Assembly (NCBI GenBank): GCA_938083135.1
Contig: CALLKY010000018.1
Location: 1 to 52,595, forward strand
From: an uncultured Alphaproteobacteria bacterium
GTDB taxonomy: Bacteria > Pseudomonadota > Alphaproteobacteria > Bin95
Reading direction: 5' to 3'
DNA length: 52,595 nt
Positions 8,237 through 17,552 of the stretch are shown piece by piece (the first letter of the stretch is position 1; the number at the start of each line of letters is the position of its first letter). The translations under genes and the position numbers were made by a program. The notes below the pieces were generated by a model. That model did no database searches. It had not been told where the DNA came from and worked only from the letters and a program-made list of their open reading frames with translations.

Positions 8237-9294
8237 CGATCAAGCCCCGATAAGCGCACAGAATCACCGTCGCCGCGTGCAACCAGTTTGCCCGCAGGAA
8301 CCGCATCGCCAGCGCCGTTCTCCGCCAGAAGCTTGAGCGCGGCTTCAACTTTATCGTCAGCGACATAGATCAACATGCCGATGCCGCAGTTAAACGTGAG
8401 CGCCATTTCATCAGCCGCAATATTGCCTGCAGCCTGAAGCCAATCAAATACTGGTAGGGCTGGAACGGCACTGACATCCAACTCAAGCGCCAATTCCTTC
8501 TCAAAGGCGCGCTGTGGATTCTCAAGCAGTCCGCCGCCCGTGATGTGGGCGAATCCGTTCGCAAGGCCAGCCTTGGCCAGAGCCACCATGGCGGGCACAT
8601 AGATTCGCGTTGGCGCTAGTAATGCCGCGCCCAGGGATTGGCCTTCAGCGAACGGACAGGGCGAATCCCAGTCGAGTCCTGCTTGCTGCACAACGCGGCG
8701 CACGAGGGAGAAACCATTTGAGTGAACACCGGCAGAGGGAACGGCAATTGCAATATCGCCTGCTTGCGCTGCTGTCCCGTCAATAAACCCGCCGCGCTCT
8801 ACGGCACCAACTGCAAACCCAGCAACATCGTATCTGCCAACGGGGTATACCCCTGGCATTTCCGCCGTTTCACCGCCCACAAGCGCACATCCTGCGAGAC
8901 GGCACCCTTCAGCAACGCCAGTGATGACTTGTGCCGCTTGGTCCACATCCAGCTTGCCAGTTGCGAAATAATCTAAGAAGAACAAGGGCTCTGCACCCTG
9001 TGCAGCCAAATCATTCACGCACATCGCGACCAGGTCGATCCCAATCTCATCGTGTTTGCCGCTGGCCTCAGCGATCAGCAATTTCGTGCCGACACCGTCA
9101 GTCGCCGCGACGAGAATTGGATCAACGAACCCTGCCGCTTTCAGATCAAACGCAGCGCCGAACCCGCCAAGTCCACCCAGAACGCCCGCCCGCGCGGTCG
9201 CTTTGGCGGTTGGTGCTATCCGGCTGACCAGCGTTTCGCCCGCGGCAATATCGACGCCAGCTGCTTTATATGATGCGCCGCCATTCTCACTCAT
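8224..9294 (-). CDS. purM: Phosphoribosylformylglycinamidine cyclo-ligase (AIR synthetase)
   Basis: PurM closes the imidazole ring of AIR from FGAM with ATP, the fifth step of purine biosynthesis. The family signatures are evident: SYKAAGVDI near the start, GGLGGFGAAF, ATDGVGTKLLIA, the DLAAQGAEPLFFLDY segment and CALVGGETAEMPG. The frame is open far upstream, but the recognised N-terminus begins at MSENGG (ATG 9292-9294), giving 356 residues; MNQHIDG at 9321 is a possible alternative and neither has a strong ribosome binding site. It is the first gene of purM-purN and diverges from the DUF2066 gene. Confidence 0.96.
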   Translation of the reverse strand: MSENGGASYKAAGVDIAAGETLVSRIAPTAKATARAGVLGGLGGFGAAFDLKAAGFVDPILVAATDGVGTKLLIAEASGKHDEIGIDLVAMCVNDLAAQGAEPLFFLDYFATGKLDVDQAAQVITGVAEGCRLAGCALVGGETAEMPGVYPVGRYDVAGFAVGAVERGGFIDGTAAQAGDIAIAVPSAGVHSNGFSLVRRVVQQAGLDWDSPCPFAEGQSLGAALLAPTRIYVPAMVALAKAGLANGFAHITGGGLLENPQRAFEKELALELDVSAVPALPVFDWLQAAGNIAADEMALTFNCGIGMLIYVADDKVEAALKLLAENGAGDAVPAGKLVARGDGDSVRLSGLDRWRG

Positions 9295-9394
9295 GGGCGT
9301 TCCGTCTATATGTTGGTTCATGGGGGTCACTTGCGGGATACCCGCTGGGCTGGCGGTGCGCAATGCCAGACTGGCTAGGAGAGGGCTAATAACG

Positions 9395-10534
9395 ATGCTG
9401 ATTAAACTTCCAGGCTTCGCGATCCGGAGCATGCTATGTGTGCTGGCCATAACGATTCTGGGCACCATGCCGCTCGGATATGCGTCAGCTAATCCCTATA
9501 CGGTCGCCGACATCAATGTCGATTTGACGCGGGAGACATCGGCGATTGCGCGCCAGGATGGACTTCAGCAAGCACATGTGCAGGCGTTTGAGCATCTATT
9601 GCAACGTCTGACGCCAACGTCCTCCCACAACCGCCTGCCGCATGTGGATTACGCAACGGCTGCTGATCATGCGGGCGGTCTCAAAATCGAAGACGAAAAA
9701 ACCACCGCCACCCGATATGCCGCGAAGATGACGATCACCTTCCGCCAGGACTTGGTGCGGAGCTATTTGAAAGAGAACGGGCTAGCGTTCGCGGAAACCG
9801 CTGCCCCGTCCGTTGTTGTTGCCCCGGTTTATCTGTGGGCAGGGGCGCAATCGCTCTGGGAGTCGAATAATCCCTGGGCCGGTGCGTGGAAGTTCCGGGG
9901 TCCATCAGATGGCCTGGCACCGGTAACACTGCCGCGTGGTGATCTGGCTGATCGTGGTGCGCTCTCGCCTGAGCAGGCGCTATCCCGTGACCGTTCACGC
10001 TTAAGTGCCTTTGCCGCACGATATGGCGCAGCCGGGGTGCTTGTCGCGGAAGCCCGCTATGGTGTTGATCCGGTTAGTGGTCGCCCACGCCTGGATGCGG
10101 TCGCTGAAGTGGTTGGCGATGGCCCGAATATTGGCCGCTTTCGGCATACGGAACTTGGCTCCGCTGGCGATAAGCCAGAAACGCTTGGTGTGAAGGCGGC
10201 AAATGCAATTATCGCGGCGTTGGAGGCTTCCTGGAAGCGCCAGTCTGCCGCCCCGGATGCAGGCGGATTGAATAGCCTGATTGCTGACCTGCCGGTTGGC
10301 GGCGTTCTGGATTATGCCGATGCGCGCCGTCGCTTGGATGCGTCCCCTGGCGTGGCGCGCCATGAATTGGTGATGCTGTCACGGGATGTTGTGCGGTTCC
10401 GTTTGTTCTATTCCGGCAGTCAGGAAGACCTTCGTGCAGGAGTCGCCCGTCAAAGCATGGACTTAGCGCCAAACACGGCAGGCAGTGAGGCTGAGTGGGT
10501 CTTGATCGCCCCGCCACGCGTTAGCCGTCGGTAA
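9395..10534 (+). CDS. DUF2066 domain exported protein
   Basis: The 379-residue product has a lipophilic signal segment (about residues 8-30, cleavage near YASA) followed by YTVADINVDLT, the usual opening of DUF2066 proteins, and a helix rich in Gln/Ala/His (ARQDGLQQAHVQAFEHLLQR). DUF2066 has no assigned reaction; I know it mainly as an exported protein found upstream of the PerM-type permease and the DnaA paralogue in proteobacteria, the arrangement seen here (21 bases to the permease). Start: AGGAGAGGG nine bases before ATG 9395. The frame is open a further 113 codons upstream but that part is antisense to purM. Function unknown. Confidence 0.85.
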   Translation: MLIKLPGFAIRSMLCVLAITILGTMPLGYASANPYTVADINVDLTRETSAIARQDGLQQAHVQAFEHLLQRLTPTSSHNRLPHVDYATAADHAGGLKIEDEKTTATRYAAKMTITFRQDLVRSYLKENGLAFAETAAPSVVVAPVYLWAGAQSLWESNNPWAGAWKFRGPSDGLAPVTLPRGDLADRGALSPEQALSRDRSRLSAFAARYGAAGVLVAEARYGVDPVSGRPRLDAVAEVVGDGPNIGRFRHTELGSAGDKPETLGVKAANAIIAALEASWKRQSAAPDAGGLNSLIADLPVGGVLDYADARRRLDASPGVARHELVMLSRDVVRFRLFYSGSQEDLRAGVARQSMDLAPNTAGSEAEWVLIAPPRVSRR

Positions 10535-10555
10535 ACGGAAGAAGCGCTTAATTCC

Positions 10556-11746
10556 ATGACCGAAACTTCCGCCAAACCTGCTGTTGCTGATACGCCAGCC
10601 AAAATGGTTCGCTATCAGATGCCGCTTTGGCGAAAGCTTTTGGCGTGGGTGGCGATTGCCGCCGCCCTTCTGGTTTTCCTCGTGCTGTTTGATGAGGTGC
10701 TGCTGCCATTTGTTGTCGGACTGGCCGTCGCCTATTTCCTGGATCCCGTTGCAGATTGGCTGGAAGGCCATAAAGCGCCGCGTTGGCTTGCGGCAACATT
10801 AGCGCTTGGATTGTTCGCGCTTCTAGCACTTGTGATTGCGATTCTGGCGTTTCCGCTGATCCAGTCACAAGTAATCGCTGCCGGTGACGCGCTACCGAAG
10901 TATACAGCCAAGGTGCAGTTGCTTTTTGCAGATATCTTGAGCTACGCGTCGAGTACGCTGGAGCCCGAAGACATCGCGCGGATGCGGGAAGCCATGGGCG
11001 CTCAAGTCGGGCGCGCCATGACGCTCGCGGGCACCGTGCTGAAGCGTCTGTTTGATGGCGGCATGGCCTTGGTGAATGTAACGACCTTTGTGTTTGTGAC
11101 ACCCATCGTCGCGTTCTATCTGCTGCGCGACTGGGACCGGTTGATTGGCTGGGTCGATGCACTGATCCCACGCCCTCACGTGGTGGTCGTCCGGGAGCAA
11201 GCGCGGCAGGTTGATGACACGCTTGCAGGCTTTGTCCGGGGTCAGGCGACCGTTTGCGTGGTGCTGGGCCTTGGTTATGGCTTGGCTCTCTCACTCGCTG
11301 GTTTGGAGTTCGGATTCGTCATCGGCATCCTGTCTGGCATTCTGGCGTTTATTCCCTATGTCGGATCGATTTTTGGCCTGTTCGCCAGTGTTGGACTTGC
11401 CCTGTTGCAGTTTGATGATCCCGTTCGGATCGGGATCATCGCGGGCATTTTCATTGTTGGTCAGGTGCTGGAAGGCAATGTGCTTACCCCAAAGCTTGTT
11501 GGTGAACGGGTTGGATTGCATCCAGTGTGGGTGATCTTCTCATTGTTTGCGGGCGGTGCTGTGCTTGGATTTATGGGCATGCTGTTAGCGCTTCCCGTCG
11601 CAGCGTCCGTAGGCGTGCTGACGCGCTTTGCCGTAGCACAGTACCGGCAAAGCCCGATCTATCTGGGCGACGATCATGAGGACGATGACCCAGGAGATGA
11701 TCCTGGAGAATCGCCACCGGAGGCTGAAGGCGCTTCAGCCACGTGA
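10556..11746 (+). CDS. AI-2E family transporter (PerM-type permease)
   Basis: This 396-residue integral membrane protein belongs to the AI-2 exporter/PerM superfamily. Hydrophobic helices occur at about residues 24-70 (two), 78-103, 175-195, and several in the C-terminal half with the characteristic [22 protein letters not shown] and EGNVLTPKLVGERVGLHPVW signatures. The latter region is the best conserved part of the family. The tail is acidic (HEDDDPGDDPGE). Family members include signal exporters and Na+/H+-type antiporters, so the substrate is not predictable. The stop codon overlaps the GTG start of the next gene (GTGA), so the two are translationally coupled. Confidence 0.93.
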   Translation: MTETSAKPAVADTPAKMVRYQMPLWRKLLAWVAIAAALLVFLVLFDEVLLPFVVGLAVAYFLDPVADWLEGHKAPRWLAATLALGLFALLALVIAILAFPLIQSQVIAAGDALPKYTAKVQLLFADILSYASSTLEPEDIARMREAMGAQVGRAMTLAGTVLKRLFDGGMALVNVTTFVFVTPIVAFYLLRDWDRLIGWVDALIPRPHVVVVREQARQVDDTLAGFVRGQATVCVVLGLGYGLALSLAGLEFGFVIGILSGILAFIPYVGSIFGLFASVGLALLQFDDPVRIGIIAGIFIVGQVLEGNVLTPKLVGERVGLHPVWVIFSLFAGGAVLGFMGMLLALPVAASVGVLTRFAVAQYRQSPIYLGDDHEDDDPGDDPGESPPEAEGASAT

Positions 11747-12435
11747 CCCGGCAATTTCCGCTCAAGCTTGAGCCGCACCCGGACTATACCGCCGCAGATT
11801 TCCTGAACTCCAAAGCCAATCGCGCAGCGCTTGCGCTCGTGCAGTCATGGCCGGAATGGGCGTTGCCGACTGCCGTGATTTGGGGGCCTGCTGGGGCGGG
11901 CAAAACGCATCTGGCACATATTTGGGCTGAACGGGCAGGGGCGTCGCTCATTGGTGCGGATGATTTTGCCGACCTTGCCTTGGAGACCCTGCCAGAAGAA
12001 CCACACATCGCGCTCGATTTTGCAGACGCAGAGGTCCCAAAACCAGATGAGCGCCGAATGTTTCATCTGCTTAATATGATCCGAGAGAAAAACGGCGCGC
12101 TTTTGCTTGTCGCGCGCACAGCACCAAGCCGTTGGGATGTGGCTTTGCCAGACTTGGCCTCACGGCTGAAAGCGCTTCCTTCCGCTGAAGTTTCATCACC
12201 TGATGATGGATTGTTCGCGGCGGTTCTGGCGAAGCAGTTCGCAGATAGGCAGTTGGTGGTGGACCGGGAGACGGTTGAGTATATCGCGGCCCGATCTGAA
12301 CGCTCATTCGCTGCAGCCCGCCGCCTTGTCGCACGGCTAGACCAAGCCGCGCTGGCCAGCAGGCGCCCCATCGGCAAGCGCTTAGCCGGTGAAGTGATAG
12401 AGGCGCTAGAGGCGGAGTCCGGCGAGGCAGGCTGA
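11743..12435 (+). CDS. hdaA: DnaA-related AAA+ protein (HdaA-like regulatory inactivator)
   Basis: The 230-residue product lacks the DnaA DNA-binding domain and keeps only an AAA+ module, as in Hda/HdaA, which act with the sliding clamp to stimulate ATP hydrolysis by DnaA and so limit re-initiation. The N-terminus RQFPLKLEP contains the clamp-binding type motif (Gln then hydrophobics) expected for Hda. The Walker A is GPAGAGKTHL (about 48-57). The Walker B position reads ALDFADAE, so the second acidic residue is displaced compared with DnaA. A sensor-2-like SFAAARRLVARLD lies near the end. Start codon is GTG, overlapping the stop of the permease gene. The order DUF2066-PerM-HdaA-ppk supports the call. 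Confidence 0.88.
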   Translation: MTRQFPLKLEPHPDYTAADFLNSKANRAALALVQSWPEWALPTAVIWGPAGAGKTHLAHIWAERAGASLIGADDFADLALETLPEEPHIALDFADAEVPKPDERRMFHLLNMIREKNGALLLVARTAPSRWDVALPDLASRLKALPSAEVSSPDDGLFAAVLAKQFADRQLVVDRETVEYIAARSERSFAAARRLVARLDQAALASRRPIGKRLAGEVIEALEAESGEAG

Positions 12436-12504
12436 AATATAGGTGTAATCTTCATATATTAGACCAATATGATATCATACAGCCCCGCAATCTAAGGAAA
12501 TCCA

Positions 12505-14688
12505 ATGGCGAATGAGCCGTTGACCACTGCTGCGAACGATGTGTCGAGCCCGATTGCTCCACATACGACCCTGCAAGAACTAACGCCGGAAACACGGCTG
12601 ATTAACCGCGAGCTATCGTGGCTGGCATTCAATGCACGTGTTCTGGAAGAAGCTTCTAACCAGAATCACCCGCTTTTTGAGCAGCTTAGGTTTCTTTCGA
12701 TTTCCGCCGATAACCTGGATGAATTCTACATGGTCCGCGTTGCTGGCTTGAAGGGCCAGGTCGAGGCTGGTGTGACCACCCCAAGCGCTGACGGCATGAG
12801 CCCCCGCGAGCAGCTTACGGCGATTGATGCCCGCGCCCGGCAATTGTTGGACGATCAACAGGCGCGTTGGCAGGAGATCGTTACAGAACTGCGCGCGGCA
12901 GACGTCCATGTACTGCAGCCAGAGGATGTTTCCAAGGAAGAGGCTGATTGGCTTGGTGCCCGTTTTGATGAGCAAATTTTCCCGGTGCTAACGCCGCTTG
13001 CGATTGATCCAGCGCATCCATTCCCATTCATTCCCAACTTCGGCTACGGCTTGGCACTTTCCCTGCGCCGACGGAGCGATGGCGAAGACATCAATGCGCT
13101 GGTGCCAATACCGCATCGGCTGGATCGCTTTATCCGGCTGCCGGGGGAGGCTATACGAGCGATTGCGGTTGAGCAGGTCGCGGGCATGTTCATGGATCGG
13201 CTATTTCCTGGCTTTGATGTTCTGGGTAAAGGCTGCTTCCGCGTTATCCGGGATAGTGAGCTTGAAATCGATGAAGAAGCCGAAGATCTGGTCCGCCTGT
13301 TCGAAAGCGCGCTGAAACGCCGTCGCCGGGGCAATGTCGTGCGGCTGGCCTGTGACGCTTCTATGCCACCAGGCCTTCGCGCGGAACTTGCGCGGGAAGC
13401 GGAAACGACGGTCAGCGATATGATTATCGTCAACGGCATTGTTGGCCTAGGTGACGTCTCAGAGCTGATTGATAGCGCCCGCAAGGATCTTGTGTTTGAG
13501 CCCTATCAGGCGCGGTTTCCCGAGCGCATTCGTGATTTTGGCGGCGATTGCTTTGCTGCTATTCGCGCCAAGGATATCCTTGTCCATCACCCTTATGAAA
13601 GCTTCGATGTTGTTGTGCAGTTTCTGCGCCAAGCGGCTCAGGACCCAAATGTCCTAGCGATTAAGCAAACACTTTACCGCACCACGCCTAACTCCCCCAT
13701 TGTTCAGGCATTGGTCGAAGCGGCTGAAGCTGGCAAGTCCGTAACAGCGCTGGTTGAATTGAAGGCGCGCTTTGACGAGGCGAATAACATTCTGTTGGCG
13801 CGGGATTTGGAGCGGTCCGGCGTGCAGGTGGTTTACGGGTTCATGAACCTCAAGACCCACGCCAAAGTATCGCTTGTTGTGCGCCAGGAGGGGGAAGAGC
13901 TTCGATCCTATGCCCATTACGGAACCGGCAATTATCACCCCATTACGGCGCGCATTTATACGGACCTATCGTTCTTCACCTCCGAACCCGCGCTCACCCA
14001 TGATGCGAGCCTGCTGTTCAATTACATCACCGGCTATGCCAAGCCAGATGGCATGGCTAAGCTGATCTACTCGCCAGACATGATGCAGCCGAAGCTGTTG
14101 GCGCTGATCGATGCTGAAATCGCCCATGCTGAGGCCGGACGATCTGCTGCAATTTGGGCAAAGCTAAATTCCCTGGTTGATCCGAAGATTATCGAAGCGC
14201 TTTACCGCGCGTCCAACGCCGGGGTTGAGATTGAATTGGTCATCCGCGGTATCTGCTGCCTTCGTCCGGGCGTGCCAGGATTGTCAGAGCGGATCACGGT
14301 GAAATCGATCGTTGGGCGATTTTTGGAGCATGCCCGAATCGTCTGCTTTGGAGCTGGGTTTGGGCTGCCCTCCGTTAAGGCCGCCGTTTATATTTCATCG
14401 GCTGATTGGATGCCGCGAAATCTTTACCGCCGGGTAGAGACGCTGGTTCCGATTGAAAACGAGACCGTGCGCAGGCAGATCATCGATCAAATTATGATCG
14501 CGAATCTGAAGGATAATGCCCAAAGCTGGCAGCTAAACGCGGACGGCAGCTACACGAAAGAAGAAACGTGCGGGGAACCATTTTCCGCCCATGCCTATTT
14601 CATGCACAACCCAAGCCTTTCCGGTCGCGGCAGTGCCTTGAATGCATCGGAAACACCTGATCTAACGCTAGAAGATGCCGATCTTTAA
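12505..14688 (+). CDS. ppk: Polyphosphate kinase 1
   Basis: PPK1 polymerises the gamma phosphate of ATP into inorganic polyphosphate through a phosphohistidine. The 727-residue length is typical. Conserved segments include [11 protein letters not shown] near the N-terminus, [12 protein letters not shown], the PLD-like catalytic motif LKTHAK with His452 and a second active-site histidine at about 609 ([10 protein letters not shown]). A long acidic N-terminal leader of about 30 residues precedes the family start. The ribosome binding site is AAGGAAA at 12494-12500. ppx follows after 17 bases, so synthesis and degradation of polyphosphate are probably co-transcribed. The 69-base upstream gap is AT-rich, but no Pho box was recognised. 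Confidence 0.98.
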   Translation: MANEPLTTAANDVSSPIAPHTTLQELTPETRLINRELSWLAFNARVLEEASNQNHPLFEQLRFLSISADNLDEFYMVRVAGLKGQVEAGVTTPSADGMSPREQLTAIDARARQLLDDQQARWQEIVTELRAADVHVLQPEDVSKEEADWLGARFDEQIFPVLTPLAIDPAHPFPFIPNFGYGLALSLRRRSDGEDINALVPIPHRLDRFIRLPGEAIRAIAVEQVAGMFMDRLFPGFDVLGKGCFRVIRDSELEIDEEAEDLVRLFESALKRRRRGNVVRLACDASMPPGLRAELAREAETTVSDMIIVNGIVGLGDVSELIDSARKDLVFEPYQARFPERIRDFGGDCFAAIRAKDILVHHPYESFDVVVQFLRQAAQDPNVLAIKQTLYRTTPNSPIVQALVEAAEAGKSVTALVELKARFDEANNILLARDLERSGVQVVYGFMNLKTHAKVSLVVRQEGEELRSYAHYGTGNYHPITARIYTDLSFFTSEPALTHDASLLFNYITGYAKPDGMAKLIYSPDMMQPKLLALIDAEIAHAEAGRSAAIWAKLNSLVDPKIIEALYRASNAGVEIELVIRGICCLRPGVPGLSERITVKSIVGRFLEHARIVCFGAGFGLPSVKAAVYISSADWMPRNLYRRVETLVPIENETVRRQIIDQIMIANLKDNAQSWQLNADGSYTKEETCGEPFSAHAYFMHNPSLSGRGSALNASETPDLTLEDADL

Positions 14689-14705
14689 GGACTTCCACCG
14701 CGTTG

Positions 14706-16247
14706 ATGACGCTCGCCGCACCAGGCCTAGCTGCATATGAAGGCCGCTCCGCGGTTATTGATATCGGCTCAAATTCCGTCCGTATGGTCGCATATGACCG
14801 CGATAGCCGCTCGCTTGAGCCGATCTTCAACGAAAAGGCCATGAGTGGTCTTGGCCAGGACATATTTTCTACCGGCAAATTGCATCCTGAAGGCAAAGTC
14901 TCCGCCCTGAAGATTCTGCGCCGGTTCCGCGCCATTGCTGACAGCATGGGCATTGGCCAGTTACGCGCAGTTGCGACGGCTGCGGTTCGTGAAGCCAGTG
15001 ATGGCCCGGATTTCGTGAAAGAGGCATCAGCGGCGACCGGCGTCACTATTCAGGTGATTCCCGGTGAAGAAGAAGCACGCTTGTCGGCGCTTGGCGTCCT
15101 TTGCGGCATTCCCGAAGCAGATGGCGTTATAGCGGATTTGGGCGGTGGTAGCTTGGAGTTAGCGGACGTCAGGGACGGCACCGTTCATGGTGGAATATCT
15201 GTGCCGCTTGGCCCACTGGCGCTGGGGGATATGGTCGGCGGTAAAAAAGAAGCTTCTTACATTAAGGAGCTTTTGGCACCAGTTGAAACGGGTGGGGCCA
15301 AAGGGCGGACGCTCTATTTGGTTGGTGGCGCGTGGCGTTCGCTCGCGAAACATGACCTGCTCGCGAAGTCCTACCCCATCAATATCATCCACCAATATGC
15401 GCTTTCAGCGACTGAGGCATCTAAGACAGCCAAAGCAGTTGCAAGCCTGTCTGGAGACGACCTGAGCACGCTTACAAGCGTATCCCAGCGCCGCCGACCA
15501 ACACTGCCATATGCATCCAGGGTCCTCCTGGCATTGATGGCCCGGTTGAAACCCTCTGAGGTCGTGTTCTCGGCATACGGGCTTCGCGAAGGGGTTCAGT
15601 TTGAAGCCATGGACGAACCGGTCCGCGCCCGTGACCCGCTCGTCGATTATTGCCGGCGGCTTGGGCGCAGCGCCATGCGCGTGCCTTTTGACGGTGACCG
15701 GCTTGCAGATTGGCTGAGCGGCGCTTTCAACGAAGAACCGTTAGGTCCAGAACGGCTTGTTAGTGCTGCCTGTTGGCTCAGCGACATATCAGGCCATGAC
15801 CATCCAGATTACCGCGGCCACCACGCGGCTGCGCGCGCGCTCCATTTGCCGGCAGGTGGCCTTAAGCATTCGGACAGGGTGTTTTTGGCAGCCGCTGTGT
15901 ATGCGCGGTATCACGGGTTTGGCATGGAAAAAGCGCTCGGATCAGCCGTAGAGATGGTTGACGAAGGCATGCGCAAACGCGCTGTCGCCCTGGGCCTTGC
16001 GCTCCGTTTAGCCCACGCGATTGAGCCTGGTGGCGGGCATGTCGATGCTGATGGCGTTGATGTGCCGACGGGTGCCAGCCTGCGCCGCAGGTTCCATTTG
16101 GCGCGCGGGCCGGGTGTTTTACGGCTGCTGGCGGACCCAGGTGCGGAAGACGCGCTTGGCGAAACGGCACTCAAACGCTTCAACGCCTTGGCGAAAGCGC
16201 TTGAGCTTGAGGCCGTCGTATCCGTGGATCAGTCTGCGGTTGCCTGA
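14706..16247 (+). CDS. ppx: Exopolyphosphatase / Ppx-GppA family phosphatase
   Basis: Ppx removes terminal phosphates from polyphosphate; GppA relatives hydrolyse pppGpp. The 513-residue product has the ASKHA fold signatures: phosphate-1 loop AVIDIGSNSVRMVAYDR (about residues 17-33), EEARLSALG and phosphate-2 loop IADLGGGSLEL. The C-terminal 200 residues resemble the HD-like/Ppx helical domain. It lies 17 bases after ppk. Its 3' end overlaps rnd on the opposite strand by 19 bases. ATG 14706 chosen; TTG at 14703 adds one residue. Confidence 0.95.
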   Translation: MTLAAPGLAAYEGRSAVIDIGSNSVRMVAYDRDSRSLEPIFNEKAMSGLGQDIFSTGKLHPEGKVSALKILRRFRAIADSMGIGQLRAVATAAVREASDGPDFVKEASAATGVTIQVIPGEEEARLSALGVLCGIPEADGVIADLGGGSLELADVRDGTVHGGISVPLGPLALGDMVGGKKEASYIKELLAPVETGGAKGRTLYLVGGAWRSLAKHDLLAKSYPINIIHQYALSATEASKTAKAVASLSGDDLSTLTSVSQRRRPTLPYASRVLLALMARLKPSEVVFSAYGLREGVQFEAMDEPVRARDPLVDYCRRLGRSAMRVPFDGDRLADWLSGAFNEEPLGPERLVSAACWLSDISGHDHPDYRGHHAAARALHLPAGGLKHSDRVFLAAAVYARYHGFGMEKALGSAVEMVDEGMRKRAVALGLALRLAHAIEPGGGHVDADGVDVPTGASLRRRFHLARGPGVLRLLADPGAEDALGETALKRFNALAKALELEAVVSVDQSAVA

Positions 16248-17407
16248 CCGGGTTCAATATCAAAAATTCGAACCTTGCCGTCCTGGATCGCCATTGCAAG
16301 ACCGCCATTGATAAGTTTCAAGGCTTCCTCACCGAACACCGTCCGTCGCCAACCGTTGAGGGCAGGCGAATCGTCTCCAGCGGCAATTGCTTCCATATCA
16401 TCTGATGCCGCAATTAACCGCTGTGCGACGCCATGCCGTTCCGCAGCGCGTTTGAGCAAAACTCGCAGGAGTTCGATCGTTGGCTGTAGTTCAGGGTCAG
16501 GCTGTCTGCGGGCTTTCGGTTTTGGGGCTGCTGTGTTCGGCAACTCCGCAGCTGCATTCAACGCCTCAAGCATCTCTTTGCCGCCTCGGCTCGCAGCGAA
16601 GCCTTTTGCAATGCCACGGCATTTCGCCAATGCATTCTCATTGCGCGGTATTTGGGCTGCGATGTTCAACAGCGCATCATCCCGAATCACCCAGTTGCGT
16701 GGCTGATTCCGGCGCATGGCCTCGCGCTCACGCCAAGCAGCGGCTGCGCGCAGAACGTTCAGAAATTTCGGCTTTTCGTTGCGAATTTTCAGCCGACGCC
16801 AGGCCTCATCAGGCTCATTGGCGTAAAGGGCTGGGTCAACGAGTGCGCGTTGTTCTTCTTTCGCCCAATCCAACCGTCCGCGGGACTCCAGCATTGAAAC
16901 CAGACGCTCATAGACGACGCATAAATGTGTTACATCAGATATCGCATAGCTTAATTGCTGCGCTGACAGCGGGCGTTCGGCCCAGTTGGTAAAGCGCGGG
17001 CCTTTATCGATCTGCACCCGGGCAATGGCTGAAACCAGTTTGTCGTACCCAACAGAATCACCGAAGCCGCAAACCATCGCTGCGATTTGCGTGTCAAATA
17101 CGGGCAGGGGTGGCTCGCCCATGAGCTGGACAAAGATTTCCAGGTCCTGGCGCGCGGCATGGAAGACTTTGACGACCTGCTGGTCAGCCATGATCTTCAG
17201 GAAGGGTGCCAAATCCAGCCCTTCAGCGAGTGGATCGATTGCTGCAGCGAATTCTGGCGTGGCCGCCTGGATCAAGCAAAGCTGTGGCCAGAAGGTCGAA
17301 TCGCGCAGGAATTCGGTATCCACCGCAACATAGGTTGCGGTGGCAATCTCCGCACAAAAGGCATCGAGTTCGGATTGTTCGGTGATTAGACGTATAGAAT
17401 CAGTCAT
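16229..17407 (-). CDS. rnd: Ribonuclease D
   Basis: RNase D is a 3'-5' exoribonuclease that trims tRNA and other small RNAs. The 392-residue product has the DEDD exonuclease residues: D and E in VAVDTEFLRD (about 29-38), D in FHAARQDLE, and the final Y/D pair in LSYAISDVTHL. The C-terminal half holds an HRDC domain (ADDMEAIAAGDDSPAL and the preceding region). Length is typical. It converges on ppx with 19 overlapping bases. Upstream, the divergent gap to aspS contains TTGTCT-18 bases-TGTATAT on the minus strand, a possible promoter. Confidence 0.95.
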   Translation of the reverse strand: MTDSIRLITEQSELDAFCAEIATATYVAVDTEFLRDSTFWPQLCLIQAATPEFAAAIDPLAEGLDLAPFLKIMADQQVVKVFHAARQDLEIFVQLMGEPPLPVFDTQIAAMVCGFGDSVGYDKLVSAIARVQIDKGPRFTNWAERPLSAQQLSYAISDVTHLCVVYERLVSMLESRGRLDWAKEEQRALVDPALYANEPDEAWRRLKIRNEKPKFLNVLRAAAAWREREAMRRNQPRNWVIRDDALLNIAAQIPRNENALAKCRGIAKGFAASRGGKEMLEALNAAAELPNTAAPKPKARRQPDPELQPTIELLRVLLKRAAERHGVAQRLIAASDDMEAIAAGDDSPALNGWRRTVFGEEALKLINGGLAMAIQDGKVRIFDIEPGQATAD

Positions 17408-17476
17408 GTGACAAGCATATACACCTAAATGTAACCAGTTGAGACAATTGTTCGTGGGCCTAACGTGGGACGAAGG

Positions 17477-17505
17477 TTGACACTAGCACGTTCCCCGTGG
17501 CCAAT
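17477..17505 (+). promoter_or_regulatory. Possible -35 region for aspS
   Basis: A perfect TTGACA (17477-17482) lies 71 bases before the aspS start. The element 17 bases downstream, GCCAAT, is a poor -10, so this is only a weak promoter candidate. Confidence 0.3.
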
Positions 17506-17552
17506 CCGGCCTGAAGCTTCCTGCCTGACGCACCTGAAAGAGCCATACCGCC

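Noticed and set aside
10548-11294. 248-residue minus-strand open frame
   Set aside because: It lies entirely antisense to the AI-2E transporter and reads as Arg/Pro/Ser-rich shadow sequence.
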